A DNA stretch of 64,000 bases from Candidatus Pantoea edessiphila (GCF_002933355.1 NZ_PDKU01000001.1:1-64000), one strand, 5' to 3'. Positions 7,838-23,997 are shown, numbered from the stretch's first letter. Notes: a model not told the origin generated them from the letters alone. Numbers and translations: made by a program.

Positions 7838-10800
7838 ATGGTTTACTCTTATACAGAAAAAAAACGAATCCGTAAAGATTTTGGTAAGCGTCCAAAAGTG
7901 CTAGACGTCCCTTACCTGCTTTTTATTCAACTTGACTCTTTTCAAAAATTTATTGAACATGATTCAGAAGGTCAATACGGCTTGGAAGCTGCTTTCCGTT
8001 CTGTATTCCCTATTATGAGTTATGGCGGTAATTCTGAATTACAATATGTAAGTTATCGTTTAGGTTCACCTATTTTTGATGTAAAAGAATGTCAAATTCG
8101 TGGTGCAACTTTTTCTGCTCCACTTAGGGTGAAGTTGCGTTTAATAATTTATGAAACTGATTTTTCAGAAAAAAATGTAAAACATATTAAAGAACAAGAA
8201 GTTTATATGGGAGAAATTCCATTAATGACAGAAAACGGTACTTTTATTATTAATGGTACTGAACGTGTCATAGTATCTCAATTACATCGTAGTCCAGGTG
8301 TATTTTTTGATAGCGATAAAGGTAAAACTCATTCTTCAGGCAAAATATTATATAATGCACGTATAATTCCTTATAGAGGTTCTTGGATAGATTTTGAATT
8401 CGATCCCAAAGATAATTTATTTATTCGCATTGACCGCAGACGTAAATTACCTTCAACTATTATTTTAAGAGCATTAAATTATAAAACTGAAGATATTTTA
8501 AATATGTTCTTTGAAAAAATAATATTTGAGTTTCATACTGATCAAATATTAATGCAATTAATTCCTGAAAGATTACGGGGTGAAACCGCTACCTTTGATA
8601 TTGCAGTTAATGGAAAAATTTATATTGAAAAAAATCGTCGTATTACTTCAAGACATATCAATCAATTGGAAAAAGATAATATCAGATATATTGAAGTTCC
8701 AATTGAATATCTTTTAGGTAGAATTTTAGCTAAAGATTACTACGATTATAGTACTGGAGAGCTAATTGTTTTAGCTAATACAGAAATCACAATAGATTTA
8801 ATCTATAAATTAAAGCAATTAGGATATAAGCAAATTGAAACATTATTTATTAATGATTTAGATCATGGAGCTTATATCTCTGAAACATTACGTATTGATA
8901 CTACTAACGACAAATCAAGCGCACTTGTTGAAATTTATCGTATGATGCGACCTGGTGAGCCTCCAACACGTGAAGCTACTGAGAATCTTTTTGAAAATTT
9001 ATTCTTTTCCGATGACAGATATGATCTCTCTGCTGTAGGTCGTATGAAATTTAATCGTTCATTAGGGAGAGAACAAATAGAAGGTTCTGGTGTTCTTAGT
9101 AAAAAAGATATTGTTGACGTAATGAAAAAACTTATTAATATTCGTAATGGTAAGGGAGAGGTAGATGATATTGATCATTTAGGAAATCGGCGTATTCGTT
9201 CAGTAGGTGAAATGGCTGAAAATCAATTTCGTATAGGTTTAATACGTGTTGAACGTGCGGTTAGAGAACGTTTATCTTTAGGAGATCTCGATACTTTAAT
9301 GCCTCAAGATATGATCAATGCAAAGCCTATTTCAGCAGCAGTAAAAGAATTTTTTAGTTCTAGTCAATTGTCTCAATTTATGGATCAAAATAATCCTTTA
9401 TCAGAAATAACTCATAAACGTCGTATTTCTGCACTTGGTCCAGGAGGATTAACACGTGAAAGAGCCGGTTTTGAAGTGAGAGATGTTCATCCTACACACT
9501 ACGGACGTGTTTGTCCGATTGAAACTCCAGAAGGTCCAAATATTGGCTTGATCAATTCTTTATCTGTATATGCAAAAACAAATGAATACGGATTTTTAGA
9601 AACACCCTATCGTTGTGTTTTTAAGGGTATTGTTTCTGATAGAATCAATTATTTATCTGCTATTGAAGAAGGTAATTATGTAATTGCGCAAGCAAATGCT
9701 CATATAGATGAAGATGGTAAGTTTATAGATGATCTAATAATTTGTCGCAATAAAGGAGAATCAGGATTATTTCATAAAGAACAAGTTGATTATATGGATG
9801 TTTCAACTCAACAGATAGTTTCTGTTGGTGCATCATTAATACCATTTCTTGAACATGATGATGCTAATCGTGCTTTAATGGGCGCAAATATGCAACGTCA
9901 AGCTGTCCCAACATTACGTACTGATAAACCTTTAGTTGGAACAGGAATGGAACGTGCAGTAGCTGTTGATTCCGGAGTGACAGTGGTAGCTAAAAGAGGT
10001 GGTTTAATACAATATCTGGATGCATCTCGTATTGTTATTAAAGTTAATGATAAAGAAATACTTTGTGATGAAGTTGGAATCGATATTTATAATTTAACGA
10101 AATATACTCGTTCTAATCAGAATACTTGTATTAATCAAATTCCTTGTATTTCATTGGGTGAAAAAATTGAGAGAGGTGATGTAATAGCAGATGGTCCTTC
10201 TACTGATTTAGGTGAGTTAGCTTTAGGACAAAATATGCGAGTCGCTTTTATGCCTTGGAATGGATATAATTTTGAAGATTCTATCTTAATTTCAGAACGT
10301 GTAGTCCAAGAAGATAGATTTACTAGCATTCACATTCAAGAGCTTGCATGTATGTCTAGAGATACTAAATTAGGTTCCGAAGAGGTTACTGCGGATATTC
10401 CAAATGTAAGTGAAGCTGCTCTTTCTAAATTGGATGAATCAGGTATTGTGTATATAGGAGCAGAAGTAACTGGTGGAGATATTTTAGTAGGTAAAGTAAC
10501 TCCTAAAGGTGAAACTCAGTTAACACCGGAAGAAAAATTATTACGTGCTATTTTCGGTGAAAAAGCATCTGATGTAAAAGATTCATCACTGAGAGTACCA
10601 AACGGTGTATCTGGAACGGTTATTGATGTCCAAATTTTTACTAGAGATGGGATAGAAAAAGATAAGCGTGCTTTAGAAATAGAAGATATGCAGCTAAAAC
10701 AAGCAAAAAAAGATTTTTCAGATGAAAGACAAATTTTAGAAGCTGGAATATTTAGTCGTGTTTATACATTACTATTATCTGACAATATTGATATTAGTGA

Positions 10801-11866
10801 ATTACATAAAATACCCCGTGAAGACTGGTTTAAATTAGATATTAATGATAAAAACAAAAAAGATCAATTAGAACACTTAAATTATCAATACTCGGAACTT
10901 AAGCAAGAATTTGAGAAAAAAATAGAAGATAAACGTCGAAAAATTACTCAAGGTGACGATCTCGCACCTGGTATATTAAAAATAGTTAAAGTATATCTTG
11001 CTGTTAAACGTCAAATTCAACCGGGCGATAAAATGGCAGGTCGTCATGGAAATAAAGGAGTTATCTCAAAAATCAATCCAATAGAAGACATGCCATATGA
11101 TGAACACGGTATTCCAGTTGATGTTGTATTAAATCCTTTAGGTGTACCATCACGTATGAATATTGGACAAATTCTCGAAACTCACTTAGGTATGGCTGCT
11201 AAAGGAATTGGCGAAAAAATAGATGAAATGCTAAAGAAAGAAGAAGAAATTATTAAATTGCGTAAATTTATACAGCGTGCTTATGATTTAGGTACAGATT
11301 TGCGTCAAAAGGTAGATTTAAGTAGCTTTAGTGATACAGAAATATTATGTTTAGCCGAGAATTTAAAAAAAGGAATGCCAATTGCAAGTCCTGTTTTTGA
11401 TGGTGCTAAGGAAAATGAAATTAAAGAATTACTGCAATTAAGTGGTTTGCCTTCTTCTGGACAAATTACTCTATTTGATGGACGAACAAGTGAAAAGTTT
11501 GAAAGAAAAGTTACTGTTGGATACATGTATATGCTTAAACTTAATCATTTAGTAGATGATAAAATGCATGCACGTTCTACAGGTTCCTATAGCTTAGTTA
11601 CTCAGCAACCTTTAGGTGGTAAAGCTCAATTTGGTGGTCAACGCTTTGGTGAAATGGAAGTTTGGGCATTGGAAGCTTACGGTGCAGCATATACTTTACA
11701 GGAAATGCTTACAGTAAAATCTGATGATGTTAATGGTCGTACTAAAATGTACAAAAATATTGTAGATGGTAATCATAATATGGAACCAGGCATGCCAGAA
11801 TCTTTTAATGTATTATTGAAGGAAATTCGATCATTAGGTATTAATATAGAGTTGGAAGACGAGTAG
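7838..11866 (+). CDS. rpoB: DNA-directed RNA polymerase subunit beta
   Basis: RpoB forms one pincer of RNA polymerase and much of the active-site wall. It is 1342 residues, the same length as E. coli. The rifampicin-pocket region includes [20 protein letters not shown] and [14 protein letters not shown] with the wild-type D, H and S contact residues; the residue before SSQLSQ is Ser where E. coli has Gly. Further motifs include [12 protein letters not shown] and the C-terminal clamp region. A good ribosome-binding site (GAGGAG) precedes the ATG. It is transcribed with rplJL through the attenuator. Confidence 0.99.
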   Translation: MVYSYTEKKRIRKDFGKRPKVLDVPYLLFIQLDSFQKFIEHDSEGQYGLEAAFRSVFPIMSYGGNSELQYVSYRLGSPIFDVKECQIRGATFSAPLRVKLRLIIYETDFSEKNVKHIKEQEVYMGEIPLMTENGTFIINGTERVIVSQLHRSPGVFFDSDKGKTHSSGKILYNARIIPYRGSWIDFEFDPKDNLFIRIDRRRKLPSTIILRALNYKTEDILNMFFEKIIFEFHTDQILMQLIPERLRGETATFDIAVNGKIYIEKNRRITSRHINQLEKDNIRYIEVPIEYLLGRILAKDYYDYSTGELIVLANTEITIDLIYKLKQLGYKQIETLFINDLDHGAYISETLRIDTTNDKSSALVEIYRMMRPGEPPTREATENLFENLFFSDDRYDLSAVGRMKFNRSLGREQIEGSGVLSKKDIVDVMKKLINIRNGKGEVDDIDHLGNRRIRSVGEMAENQFRIGLIRVERAVRERLSLGDLDTLMPQDMINAKPISAAVKEFFSSSQLSQFMDQNNPLSEITHKRRISALGPGGLTRERAGFEVRDVHPTHYGRVCPIETPEGPNIGLINSLSVYAKTNEYGFLETPYRCVFKGIVSDRINYLSAIEEGNYVIAQANAHIDEDGKFIDDLIICRNKGESGLFHKEQVDYMDVSTQQIVSVGASLIPFLEHDDANRALMGANMQRQAVPTLRTDKPLVGTGMERAVAVDSGVTVVAKRGGLIQYLDASRIVIKVNDKEILCDEVGIDIYNLTKYTRSNQNTCINQIPCISLGEKIERGDVIADGPSTDLGELALGQNMRVAFMPWNGYNFEDSILISERVVQEDRFTSIHIQELACMSRDTKLGSEEVTADIPNVSEAALSKLDESGIVYIGAEVTGGDILVGKVTPKGETQLTPEEKLLRAIFGEKASDVKDSSLRVPNGVSGTVIDVQIFTRDGIEKDKRALEIEDMQLKQAKKDFSDERQILEAGIFSRVYTLLLSDNIDISELHKIPREDWFKLDINDKNKKDQLEHLNYQYSELKQEFEKKIEDKRRKITQGDDLAPGILKIVKVYLAVKRQIQPGDKMAGRHGNKGVISKINPIEDMPYDEHGIPVDVVLNPLGVPSRMNIGQILETHLGMAAKGIGEKIDEMLKKEEEIIKLRKFIQRAYDLGTDLRQKVDLSSFSDTEILCLAENLKKGMPIASPVFDGAKENEIKELLQLSGLPSSGQITLFDGRTSEKFERKVTVGYMYMLKLNHLVDDKMHARSTGSYSLVTQQPLGGKAQFGGQRFGEMEVWALEAYGAAYTLQEMLTVKSDDVNGRTKMYKNIVDGNHNMEPGMPESFNVLLKEIRSLGINIELEDE

Positions 11867-12003
11867 CTTAATGTTGTTATATCTTCTAAAAGATACAGAT
11901 TAAAAGTTTTATTCACTGTAATTTATATTTGTTGATTATGGAGTATTTAAGTTATTTTGTTTTAAACACTCTTAAATCTCACCCCCCCGACGAGAACTAA
12001 TCC

Positions 12004-15000
12004 GTGAAAGATTTACTTAAATTCCTAAAAACACAAAATAAAAAAGAAGAATTTGATACCATTAAAATTTCTTTAGCCGCACCAGATATGATACGTTCTT
12101 GGTCTTTTGGTGAAGTAAAAAAACCAGAAACTATTAATTATCGTACTTTTAAACCAGAACGTGATGGCCTTTTTTGTGCTCGTATTTTTGGACCAGTAAA
12201 AGATTATGAGTGCTTATGCGGTAAATATAAAAGATTAAAGCACCGTGGTGTAATTTGTGAAAAATGTGGTGTTGAAGTAACACAAACTAAAGTACGCCGT
12301 GAGCGTATGGGACATATAGAACTTGCATCACCAACAGCTCATATTTGGTTTTTAAAATCTTTACCATCACGTATTGGACTATTATTAGATATGCCTTTGC
12401 GTGATATAGAAAGGGTACTATATTTTGAATCTTATGTTGTAGTTGAAGGTGGTATGACAAGTCTTGAAAAACGACAAATTTTAACTGAAGAACAATACCT
12501 AGATGTCTTAGAAGAATTTGGTGATGAATTTGATGCAAAAATGGGTGCTGAAGCTATTCAATACTTATTAAAAAACATGGAATTAGAACAAGAATGTGAA
12601 CAATTGCGGGATGAACTTTATGAAACTAATTCTGAAACTAAAAGAAAAAAATTAACTAAAAGAATTAAATTATTAGAATCATTTATTCAATCTGGAAATA
12701 AACCTGAGTGGATGATCTTAAGTGTATTACCAGTTCTTCCACCAGATTTACGCCCTTTAGTCCCCCTTGATGGAGGACGTTTTGCAACTTCAGATTTGAA
12801 CGATTTATATCGTCGTGTTATTAATCGTAATAATAGATTAAAAAGATTATTAGATCTTTCTGCTCCAGATATAATTGTTAGAAATGAAAAGAGGATGTTA
12901 CAAGAAGCAGTAGACGCCTTATTAGACAATGGTCGTAGAGGTCGTGCTATTACTGGTTCTAACAAACGCCCATTAAAATCACTAGCCGATATGATTAAGG
13001 GCAAACAAGGGCGTTTTCGTCAAAATTTACTAGGTAAACGAGTTGATTATTCAGGACGTTCTGTTATTACGGTAGGACCTTATCTTCATTTGCATCAGTG
13101 TGGATTACCAAAAAAAATGGCTTTGGAATTATTTAAACCTTTTATTTATGGCAAATTAGAAATAAGAGGATTAGCTACTACAATAAAAGCTGCAAAAAAA
13201 ATGGTTGAACGTGAAGAATCAGTTGTTTGGGATATTCTTGACGACGTTATTCGTGAACATCCAGTATTACTAAATCGTGCACCTACATTGCATCGTTTAG
13301 GAATCCAAGCATTTGAGCCGGTTCTTGTTGAAGGTAAGGCAATTCAATTACATCCATTAGTATGTGCAGCATATAATGCTGATTTTGATGGAGATCAAAT
13401 GGCAGTACATGTACCTTTAACTTTAGAAGCTCAATTAGAAGCACGTGCATTAATGATGTCAACTAATAATATTTTATCTCCAGCTAATGGCGAACCAATT
13501 ATTGTTCCCTCTCAAGATGTTGTACTAGGTTTATACTATATGACAAGAGATAAATTTAGAAGTAAAGGTGAAGGTATGATGCTAACTGGTCCAAAAGAAG
13601 CAGAGCGTTTATATCGAACCGGACAAGCTGAATTACATGCTCGTGTTAAGGTTCGTATTAATGAATTTCATAAAAATGAACACGGTGAATTTGTTTCTAG
13701 TACAAGTATAGTTGATACTACTATTGGTCGTGCAATTCTTTGGATGATTGTACCAAAAGGTCTACCTTACTCTATTGTAAATCAAGTATTAGGTAAAAAA
13801 ACTATTTCTAAAATGTTAAATACCTGTTATCGCATCTTGGGATTAAAATCTACCGTTGTTTTTGCTGATCAAATTATGTATTCTGGTTTTGCTTACGCAG
13901 CTCGTTCAGGTGTTTCTGTCGGGATTGATGACATGGTGATTCCTGAAAAAAAATCAGAAATTATTTCTGAAGCTGAATTAGAAGTTTCTGAAATACAAGA
14001 ACAATTTCAATCTGGATTAGTTACTGTAGGAGAAAGATATAATAAAGTTATTGATATTTGGGCTGCTGCTAATGAACGTGTTGCTAAGGCAATGATGGAA
14101 AATCTTTCAACTGAAGTAATAATTAATTGTGATGGAAAACAAGAAAAACAATCTTCTTTTAATAATATATTCATGATGGCTGATTCTGGTGCTCGTGGTT
14201 CTGCAGCTCAAATTCGTCAATTAGCTGGAATGCGTGGTTTGATGGCGAAACCAGATGGATCAATTATTGAAACTCCTATCACTGCTAATTTTCGTGAAGG
14301 CTTAAATGTTTTACAATATTTTATTTCAACTCATGGCGCTAGAAAAGGATTAGCAGATACTGCTTTAAAAACTGCAAATTCAGGTTATTTAACGCGTCGT
14401 TTAGTAGATGTTGCACAAGATTTAGTTATTACTGAAGATGATTGTGGTACTTATGAAGGGATAAATATGACTCCAGTTATAGAGGGAGGAGATGTTAAAG
14501 ATCCTTTACGTGAGCGTGTTTTAGGTAGAGTAATTGCAGAAGATATTCTTAAGCCAGGAACAGATAAAGTTTTAATGTATAGAAATACCTTGTTAGATGA
14601 GTATTATTGTGATTTATTAGAAGAAAATTCAATAGATAATGTAAAGGTTCGTTCAGTTGTATGTTGTGAAACTGATTTTGGAGTATGTGCTAACTGTTAC
14701 GGTCGTGATCTAGCACGAGGACATCTTGTTAATAAAGGTGAAGCAATTGGTGTTATTGCAGCACAATCAATAGGAGAACCTGGTACTCAGCTTACAATGC
14801 GTACATTTCATATTGGAGGAGCTGCATCACGTGTAGCTACTGAATCAAGCATTACAGTTAAGAATAAAGGCACCATAAAACTTATTAATGCCAAACTTGT
14901 ATCTAATTCTTTAGGTAAGCCAGTAGTTATATCGCGTAATGTTGAATTGAAAATCGTTGATGAATTTAATAGAACTAAAGAAAGTTATAAAATTCCTTAT

Positions 15001-16233
15001 GGATCGATAATGGAAAAAGATAATGGGCAATCTGTTGTTTCAGGAGAAATTGTAGCAAATTGGGATCCTCATACTATGCCTGTCATCACTGAAATAGACG
15101 GTTTTATTAGGTTTATAGATATAATTGATGGTCAGACAATTACAAGACAAACAGACGATTTAACTGGTTTATCTTCTTTAGTAATATTAGAAAATGCTGA
15201 ACGTACTAGTCTTGGTAAAGATTTACGACCTGCACTGAAAATTGTTGATGATAAAGGAGAAGATATTTTTATCTTGGGTACTGACATTCCAGCACAATAT
15301 TTTTTACCAGGCAAAGCAATTGTACAATTGGAAGATGGAGTAAAAATTAGGGCAGGAGATATATTAGCTCGTGTTCCCCAAGAATCTGGTGGGACTAAAG
15401 ATATTACTGGAGGTTTACCTCGAGTTGCTGATCTTTTTGAAGCTCGTCGTCCTAAAGAACCGGCTATATTAGCAGAAATTAGTGGTATTATTTCTTTTGG
15501 AAAGGAAACTAAAGGTAAAAGACGTTTAATGATTACTCCACTGAACGGCAACGAAACATATGAAGAAATGATTCCAAAATGGCGACAATTAAATGTTTTT
15601 GAAGGGGAACGTGTTGAAAAAGGAGATGTAATTTCAGATGGTCCTGAATCTCCACATGATATTTTACGTTTACGTGGTATTCATGCAGTAACTCGTTATA
15701 TAACTAATGAAGTACAAGAAGTTTATCGTTTGCAAGGTGTAAAGATTAATGATAAACATATTGAAGTAATTATTCGTCAGATGTTACGTAAAGCTACCAT
15801 TATAAATACTGAAAACTCAGAATTTTTAGAAGGCGAACAGGTAGAATTTTGTCGAGTTAGAATATCTAATCGTAGACTGAAGGAAAAGGGAAAAAAGACT
15901 ACAACTTATATGAGAGAACTACTTGGTGTTACTAAAGCTTCATTGGCAACTGAATCATTTGTTTCAGCAGCTTCATTTCAGGAAACTACACGTGTTCTTA
16001 CAGAAGCTTCTGTAGCAGGTAAATATGATGCACTTCGAGGACTTAAAGAGAATGTTATAGTTGGTAGACTTATTCCAGCTGGTACTGGCTATTCATATCA
16101 TAAAGATCGAATAAGAAATAGAATTGTTACTAAAGATAGTGTATCTAAATTAAATATTACCGCTGATAAAGCTTCCGCTAATTTAGCAGAGTTGTTAAAT
16201 GCTGGGTTAAATGACCGTACTAAAGATGAATAA
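12004..16233 (+). CDS. rpoC: DNA-directed RNA polymerase subunit beta-prime
   Basis: RpoC carries the catalytic magnesium site and the clamp. The 1409-residue protein starts at GTG, and the bases GAGAACTAATCCGTGAAAGA around the start resemble E. coli rpoC, which also uses GTG. Visible elements are the N-terminal zinc cluster [19 protein letters not shown], the catalytic [12 protein letters not shown], the second zinc cluster ending CANCYGRD and the trigger loop [10 protein letters not shown]. The 137-base rpoB-rpoC gap has a run of seven C (11982-11988), unusual in this AT-rich DNA. Confidence 0.99.
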   Translation: MKDLLKFLKTQNKKEEFDTIKISLAAPDMIRSWSFGEVKKPETINYRTFKPERDGLFCARIFGPVKDYECLCGKYKRLKHRGVICEKCGVEVTQTKVRRERMGHIELASPTAHIWFLKSLPSRIGLLLDMPLRDIERVLYFESYVVVEGGMTSLEKRQILTEEQYLDVLEEFGDEFDAKMGAEAIQYLLKNMELEQECEQLRDELYETNSETKRKKLTKRIKLLESFIQSGNKPEWMILSVLPVLPPDLRPLVPLDGGRFATSDLNDLYRRVINRNNRLKRLLDLSAPDIIVRNEKRMLQEAVDALLDNGRRGRAITGSNKRPLKSLADMIKGKQGRFRQNLLGKRVDYSGRSVITVGPYLHLHQCGLPKKMALELFKPFIYGKLEIRGLATTIKAAKKMVEREESVVWDILDDVIREHPVLLNRAPTLHRLGIQAFEPVLVEGKAIQLHPLVCAAYNADFDGDQMAVHVPLTLEAQLEARALMMSTNNILSPANGEPIIVPSQDVVLGLYYMTRDKFRSKGEGMMLTGPKEAERLYRTGQAELHARVKVRINEFHKNEHGEFVSSTSIVDTTIGRAILWMIVPKGLPYSIVNQVLGKKTISKMLNTCYRILGLKSTVVFADQIMYSGFAYAARSGVSVGIDDMVIPEKKSEIISEAELEVSEIQEQFQSGLVTVGERYNKVIDIWAAANERVAKAMMENLSTEVIINCDGKQEKQSSFNNIFMMADSGARGSAAQIRQLAGMRGLMAKPDGSIIETPITANFREGLNVLQYFISTHGARKGLADTALKTANSGYLTRRLVDVAQDLVITEDDCGTYEGINMTPVIEGGDVKDPLRERVLGRVIAEDILKPGTDKVLMYRNTLLDEYYCDLLEENSIDNVKVRSVVCCETDFGVCANCYGRDLARGHLVNKGEAIGVIAAQSIGEPGTQLTMRTFHIGGAASRVATESSITVKNKGTIKLINAKLVSNSLGKPVVISRNVELKIVDEFNRTKESYKIPYGSIMEKDNGQSVVSGEIVANWDPHTMPVITEIDGFIRFIDIIDGQTITRQTDDLTGLSSLVILENAERTSLGKDLRPALKIVDDKGEDIFILGTDIPAQYFLPGKAIVQLEDGVKIRAGDILARVPQESGGTKDITGGLPRVADLFEARRPKEPAILAEISGIISFGKETKGKRRLMITPLNGNETYEEMIPKWRQLNVFEGERVEKGDVISDGPESPHDILRLRGIHAVTRYITNEVQEVYRLQGVKINDKHIEVIIRQMLRKATIINTENSEFLEGEQVEFCRVRISNRRLKEKGKKTTTYMRELLGVTKASLATESFVSAASFQETTRVLTEASVAGKYDALRGLKENVIVGRLIPAGTGYSYHKDRIRNRIVTKDSVSKLNITADKASANLAELLNAGLNDRTKDE

Positions 16234-16267
16234 AGTTTATTAACTTTTTATTGCTGTTAACAAAATC

Positions 16268-16298
16268 AATATCATTATCAATCATTGGTAATGATATT
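16268..16298 (+). terminator. Possible terminator after rpoC
   Basis: AATATCATTA (16268-16277) pairs perfectly with TAATGATATT (16289-16298) over an 11-nt loop, 35 bases after the rpoC stop. No clean T-run follows, so intrinsic termination is uncertain. It is the only hairpin candidate before hemE. Confidence 0.4.
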
Positions 16299-16351
16299 AA
16301 ATTTAATAGTACTTCCATAATTTATCATGACAAACTAATCATTAATGGACC

Positions 16352-17413
16352 ATGTTTAATCTAAAAAATGATCGTTATTTACGTGCTATATTACGTCAAC
16401 CAGTCGATGTTACTCCAGTTTGGATGATGAGACAGGCTGGAAGATATTTACCTGAGTATAAAAAAATACGTTCTAAATTTAATAATTTTCTTTCGCTTTG
16501 TAAAGATGTTGATATGGCTTGTGAAATTGCATTACAACCTTTGCATCGTTATGATTTAGATGCAGTAATAATTTTTAGTGATATTTTGACAATTCCAGAT
16601 GCAATGGGATTGGGGCTTTATTTCGATGAAAAATGTGGTCCTGGTTTTTTATATCCTATTACTTGTAGTGCTGACGTTGAACGTTTACCAGTATATGATC
16701 CAGAACAAGAATTGAATTATGTAATGAATACAGTACGGATGATTTATAAAAATCTTAAAGGAGAAGTGCCGCTCATTGGTTTTTCCGGAAGTCCTTGGAC
16801 TCTAGCAACATATATGGTAGAAGGTAGCAGTAGTAAAGTATTTAATAAAATAAAAAAAATGATGTATTCCGACCCAATTATTTTACATAAAATGCTAGAT
16901 AAATTAGCAAACAATATAATTTTATATTTAAACGCACAAATTTGTTCAGGTGTACAATCAGTAATGTTATTTGATACTTGGGGTGGTATATTAACTGGAT
17001 CTGCTTATAGAGAATTTTCTCTTTATTATTTAGAAAAAATAGTTAATGGTTTAATTCGTAAAAACAAAGATTGTTATGTGCCTATTGTATTATTTACTAA
17101 AGGTGGGAATCAATGGTTAGAAGATATGGCAGAAATCGGTTGTGATGCTCTAAGTATTGATTGGACTATAAATATTGGTGAAGCACGTCGTCGCGTTGGA
17201 AATAAAGTTGCAATTCAAGGAAATATGGATCCTTCAGTCCTCTACTCTTCTCCTGAACGCATAATATATGAAGTAAAGAAAATCCTAGAAAGTTTTGGTA
17301 AAGGTAGTGGTCATGTTTTTAATTTAGGTCATGGTATACATCACGATACATCACCGGAAAAAGCAGGTATATTTATTGAATCAGTACATAGTCTTTCTCG
17401 CATATGGCATTAA
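16352..17413 (+). CDS. hemE: Uroporphyrinogen decarboxylase
   Basis: HemE removes four carboxylates from uroporphyrinogen III to give coproporphyrinogen III in haem synthesis. The 353-residue protein has the substrate-binding [11 protein letters not shown], the catalytic-aspartate motif [25 protein letters not shown] and the C-terminal [13 protein letters not shown]. An upstream ATG at 16343 runs into a stop after four codons, so the start at 16352 is clear. It lies only 118 bases after rpoC, whereas E. coli has the thi operon, rsd and nudC in between. It converges on purD with 11 bases between the stops. Confidence 0.97.
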   Translation: MFNLKNDRYLRAILRQPVDVTPVWMMRQAGRYLPEYKKIRSKFNNFLSLCKDVDMACEIALQPLHRYDLDAVIIFSDILTIPDAMGLGLYFDEKCGPGFLYPITCSADVERLPVYDPEQELNYVMNTVRMIYKNLKGEVPLIGFSGSPWTLATYMVEGSSSKVFNKIKKMMYSDPIILHKMLDKLANNIILYLNAQICSGVQSVMLFDTWGGILTGSAYREFSLYYLEKIVNGLIRKNKDCYVPIVLFTKGGNQWLEDMAEIGCDALSIDWTINIGEARRRVGNKVAIQGNMDPSVLYSSPERIIYEVKKILESFGKGSGHVFNLGHGIHHDTSPEKAGIFIESVHSLSRIWH

Positions 17414-17424
17414 ATATTATTTGT

Positions 17425-18690
17425 TTAATCAAATCCAATGTCAGTGCGATAGTAAATGTTTTTCCAATAAATTGATTCAGCTATTTTATACAGTCGTTCT
17501 TTTACTTTTTTAGTATCTTCATCTAAAGTAGTTATACACAACACACGACCTCCATTAGTAAATAATTTATTTCTACATAAAGATGTACCAGAATGAAATA
17601 TTTTACTATTATTACAATTTATTTTAGACAATCCATGAATTTCATCATTATTAATAAAATGATTAGGATACCCTTTTGTAGCTAAAACTAAACTTAATGC
17701 ATATCGTGAATCCCAATTTATATCTTTTTTATCTAGTATACCATTACATCCAGCCATACAAAGATCTACAAAATCAGATTGTAAACGCATCATAATTGAT
17801 TGAGTTTCAGGATCTCCTAAACGACAATTAAATTCTATAACATATGGTTTGCCTAATTCATTGATTATTAGTCCAGCATAAAGAAAACCAGTATAAGGAT
17901 TTTGTTCCATTGCCATTCCAAATACAGTTGGATATATAATTTGTTCGATTATATTATGATATAAATTATTATTTATAAATACAGCTGGAGAACGTGATCC
18001 CATTCCTCCTGTATTTAAACCTGTATTATTATTACCAATACGTTTATAATCTTGACTTGTAGCCATTGGTAAAATATTTTTACCATCAACCATCACAATA
18101 AAACTAACTTCTTCTCCATATAAAAATTCTTCTATTATAATACTTTTTCCAGAATTTCCAAATAAATTACCTGTAAGCATATTTTTTACGATTTTTTCTG
18201 CTTCTTGTTTATTATGAAGAATCATTACACCTTTACCCGCTGCTAAACCATTTGCTTTAATAACAATAGGAAATTTTATTGTGTTAAGATAAGATATTGC
18301 TAGGTTTATTTCCGTAAAATATTCATATTTCGGAGTCGCTATATTATGACGTAATAAAAATTTTTTAGCAAAAACTTTAGAATTTTCTATCTGAGAAGCA
18401 GATTTAGTTGGGCCAAAAATATTTAATCCTGATTTGCGAAACTCATCAACTATACCCATGATTAGTGGTAGTTCTGGACCTACAATTGTTAGATCTATTT
18501 TTTCTTTTTGAGCAAATTTTATTAATGCAGGTATATCAGTAGATTTAATTGCTACATTATATACACGAGTTTCTAAAGCTGTACCGGCATTTCCAGGAGC
18601 AACAAATACAACATCAGTTAGTGGTGATTGTAATACTTTCCATACTAATGCATGCTCACGTCCACCACCACCAATAATTAAAATTTTCAT
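17425..18690 (-). CDS. purD: Phosphoribosylamine-glycine ligase
   Basis: PurD (GAR synthetase) joins glycine to phosphoribosylamine with ATP, the second step of purine synthesis. The 421-residue protein has the N-terminal GGGGREHALVWK, the ATP-grasp segment FPIVIKANGLAAGKGV, and EFNCRLGDPETQ with metal-binding Glu and Asn. It is a little shorter than E. coli PurD. It follows purH by 24 bases on the same strand as a purHD operon, the E. coli arrangement. Confidence 0.97.
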   Translation of the reverse strand: MKILIIGGGGREHALVWKVLQSPLTDVVFVAPGNAGTALETRVYNVAIKSTDIPALIKFAQKEKIDLTIVGPELPLIMGIVDEFRKSGLNIFGPTKSASQIENSKVFAKKFLLRHNIATPKYEYFTEINLAISYLNTIKFPIVIKANGLAAGKGVMILHNKQEAEKIVKNMLTGNLFGNSGKSIIIEEFLYGEEVSFIVMVDGKNILPMATSQDYKRIGNNNTGLNTGGMGSRSPAVFINNNLYHNIIEQIIYPTVFGMAMEQNPYTGFLYAGLIINELGKPYVIEFNCRLGDPETQSIMMRLQSDFVDLCMAGCNGILDKKDINWDSRYALSLVLATKGYPNHFINNDEIHGLSKINCNNSKIFHSGTSLCRNKLFTNGGRVLCITTLDEDTKKVKERLYKIAESIYWKNIYYRTDIGFD

Positions 18691-18714
18691 TTTTTATTTT
18701 CTATATGTTAATAA

Positions 18715-20334
18715 TTAATGACGAAAATTACGTATATTAGTGAATATCATTGCAATATTATGTTCATTAGCTGCTTCAATTATTTCTCTATCACGAATAG
18801 AACCACCTGGTTGTATAATACAACTTACATCCATTACAGTAGCAGCAAAGTCTATACTATCGCGAAATGGAAAAAAAGCATCAGAAGCTATAACAGCATT
18901 TTTAGTATGTAATCCTGCATTTTTTGCTTTCATATTAGCAATTTTCACTGCATCAATACGGCTCATCTGACCTGCGCCAATACCAATTGTAGTTTTATCT
19001 CTAGCACATACAATAGCATTAGATTTAACGAATTTAGATACCTTCCAGCAAAACATAGCATCTTGAAGTTCTTTTTTACTTGGTTTAATCTTAGTGACTA
19101 CACTAAGTTGGTTCATATCTACAGTTTTACTATTATGTTCTTGGACTAATAAACCACCATTAATATTTTTAATATCTAATTTTGGAATATTATTTTTCCA
19201 TTGATTATATAGAATTAATCTAATTTTTTTCTTTTCGGAAATAATTTTTAATGCAGTTTTAGTCACTGAAGGAACTATAATAACTTCTACAAATTGACAT
19301 TCAAGAATTAAACTAACTGTATATTGATCTAATTCACAATTAAAAGCAATCACTCCACCAAATGCTGAAATTGGGTCAGACTTGTAAGCAATTGAATATG
19401 CAGAATAAATTGAATTGCTTGTTGCAACACTACATGGATTTGCATGTTTAACTATTACACAAGTAGGTTCAACAAACTCTTTTAAACATTCTAAAGCTGT
19501 GTCAATATCTATCATGTTATTATATGAAAGAGTCTTTCCTTGAAGATTTGAGAAGTTTGAAGAATATTTTTCATCCACAAATTCTTGTACATAAAAAGCT
19601 GCAGATTGATGACTATTTTCTCCATATAGCATATTTTGTTTTTTGATAAAATTTATATTAATTGTTTGTGGTAAATTGTTCGTAATTGTACTATTATTTT
19701 GTTCACCGTGATCGTACAATGGTAATGTTAATTCATTGAAATAATTTGCAATTGTATTATGATAAGTAGCTAAATATTTGAAAGCTTTAATTGCTAATTT
19801 CAAACGAGTATCCAGAGTTAGTGAATTATTATTAGCATCTAATTCATTTAAAATAGACTCATAATCAGTATCTTTTGTAATAATAGATACAAATTCATAA
19901 TTTTTTGCTGCAGAAGATAACATAGTTGGACCTCCAATATCTAAGTTTTCTATTGCATCCTCTACTAAACAATGTTTATTAAAAATTTTTTGTTCAAATG
20001 GATAAAAATTAACTACTATCATATCTATTGGCAAAATTTTATAGTCTTTAATTAGATAATTATCTTTACCTCGACGATACAAAATACCACCATGTATTTT
20101 TGGATGTAAAGTTTTAACCCTCCCATTTAAGATTTCTGGAAATTTAGTATATTTAGCTACTTCTAACACCGGTATTCCTGATGCAATCAATAAATTTGCA
20201 GTACCTTCAGTTGCAATTATTTTAATATTTCGTTTATGAAGATCTGTAACAAATTCAATGATACCGGTTTTATCATAAACACTAATTAAAGCATATCGAA
20301 TAGGATAAATTTTTTCAGAATAATTTTTTTGCAT
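18715..20334 (-). CDS. purH: Bifunctional AICAR transformylase / IMP cyclohydrolase
   Basis: PurH carries out the last two steps of IMP synthesis. The N-terminal cyclohydrolase domain (about 1-200) has GRVKTLHPKIHGGIL and NLDIGGPTMLSSAAKN. Its phosphate-binding loop reads ATEGTA where E. coli has STGGTA. The C-terminal transformylase domain (from about 210) has MLYGENSHQSAAFY, the catalytic Lys-His in VIVKHANPC, and SDAFFPFRD and IQPGGSIRD. Length is 539 residues against about 529 in E. coli. It is the first gene of purHD. No PurR-like operator is recognisable upstream. Confidence 0.97.
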   Translation of the reverse strand: MQKNYSEKIYPIRYALISVYDKTGIIEFVTDLHKRNIKIIATEGTANLLIASGIPVLEVAKYTKFPEILNGRVKTLHPKIHGGILYRRGKDNYLIKDYKILPIDMIVVNFYPFEQKIFNKHCLVEDAIENLDIGGPTMLSSAAKNYEFVSIITKDTDYESILNELDANNNSLTLDTRLKLAIKAFKYLATYHNTIANYFNELTLPLYDHGEQNNSTITNNLPQTININFIKKQNMLYGENSHQSAAFYVQEFVDEKYSSNFSNLQGKTLSYNNMIDIDTALECLKEFVEPTCVIVKHANPCSVATSNSIYSAYSIAYKSDPISAFGGVIAFNCELDQYTVSLILECQFVEVIIVPSVTKTALKIISEKKKIRLILYNQWKNNIPKLDIKNINGGLLVQEHNSKTVDMNQLSVVTKIKPSKKELQDAMFCWKVSKFVKSNAIVCARDKTTIGIGAGQMSRIDAVKIANMKAKNAGLHTKNAVIASDAFFPFRDSIDFAATVMDVSCIIQPGGSIRDREIIEAANEHNIAMIFTNIRNFRH

Positions 20335-20507
20335 AATATATTGTGTTACCTTTACCTTAATATAACATTAATCATGTTAATATGGTGTTTCCTAAATTCT
20401 AAAGATGGAATAATATTGTAAAATTGTGATAATTTTAATATCTTTGTTGATGAGTTATATGGGTTTGTTATTCATATCTAATGCATAAATTCAAGATATT
20501 CTATAAA

Positions 20508-23607
<3,100 letters not shown>

Positions 23608-23614
<7 letters not shown>

Positions 23615-23997
23615 AATTGTGTTACTCCTGCTTTTACATTAGCAATATCTTTAGGGGTACCCATTAACTCAAATCGATAGAGATAAGGAACTTGACATTT
23701 TTTAGCAATGATATCTCCAGCTATGCAATAACCTTTTCCAAAATTTCTATTGCCAGAAGCTATTACTCCGCGAATACCATTTCTATTTGATTCATCGTTA
23801 AGAAATTGTATTACTTGTTTAGGAACTGCACCTTGACTACCACCACTACCGTAGCTTGGTACTAATAGAATATAAGGTTTTTTTATTTTTAACTGTTGTG
23901 TAATATCTAAGGGTATTCTATCAGCCGGTAAATCTAGACATGTAATAAATCGATATGTATTTTCCGACTGGCTAGAAAAATAAACCAGTGGTAACAT
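23608..23997 (-). CDS. nrdI: Flavodoxin-like NrdI, RNR cofactor assembly protein
   Basis: NrdI is a small FMN protein that supplies oxidant for assembling the manganese cofactor of NrdF. The phosphate-binding loop [27 protein letters not shown] and [12 protein letters not shown] are present. I chose the ATG at 23997, which has AGAGGA 7 bases upstream and aligns with the E. coli start, giving 129 residues. A longer form from 24015 would overlap nrdH. The C-terminus ends at GVTQFW, about 7 residues earlier than E. coli. Confidence 0.95.

Noticed and set aside
9340-9500. Rifampicin-resistance substitutions in rpoB
   Set aside because: The contact residues equivalent to D516, H526 and S531 are wild type; only a neighbouring Gly-to-Ser is seen.
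15132-15551. 139-codon antisense frame within rpoC, and other long antisense frames in rpoB, rpoC, nusG-rplJ and guaB
   Set aside because: They mirror highly conserved coding sequence, lack ribosome-binding sites, and match no family.
18715-20334. ATEGTA instead of STGGTA in the PurH phosphate loop as a defect
   Set aside because: ATxGTA forms occur in related MGS-like folds, and all other catalytic residues are intact, so loss of function is not supported.
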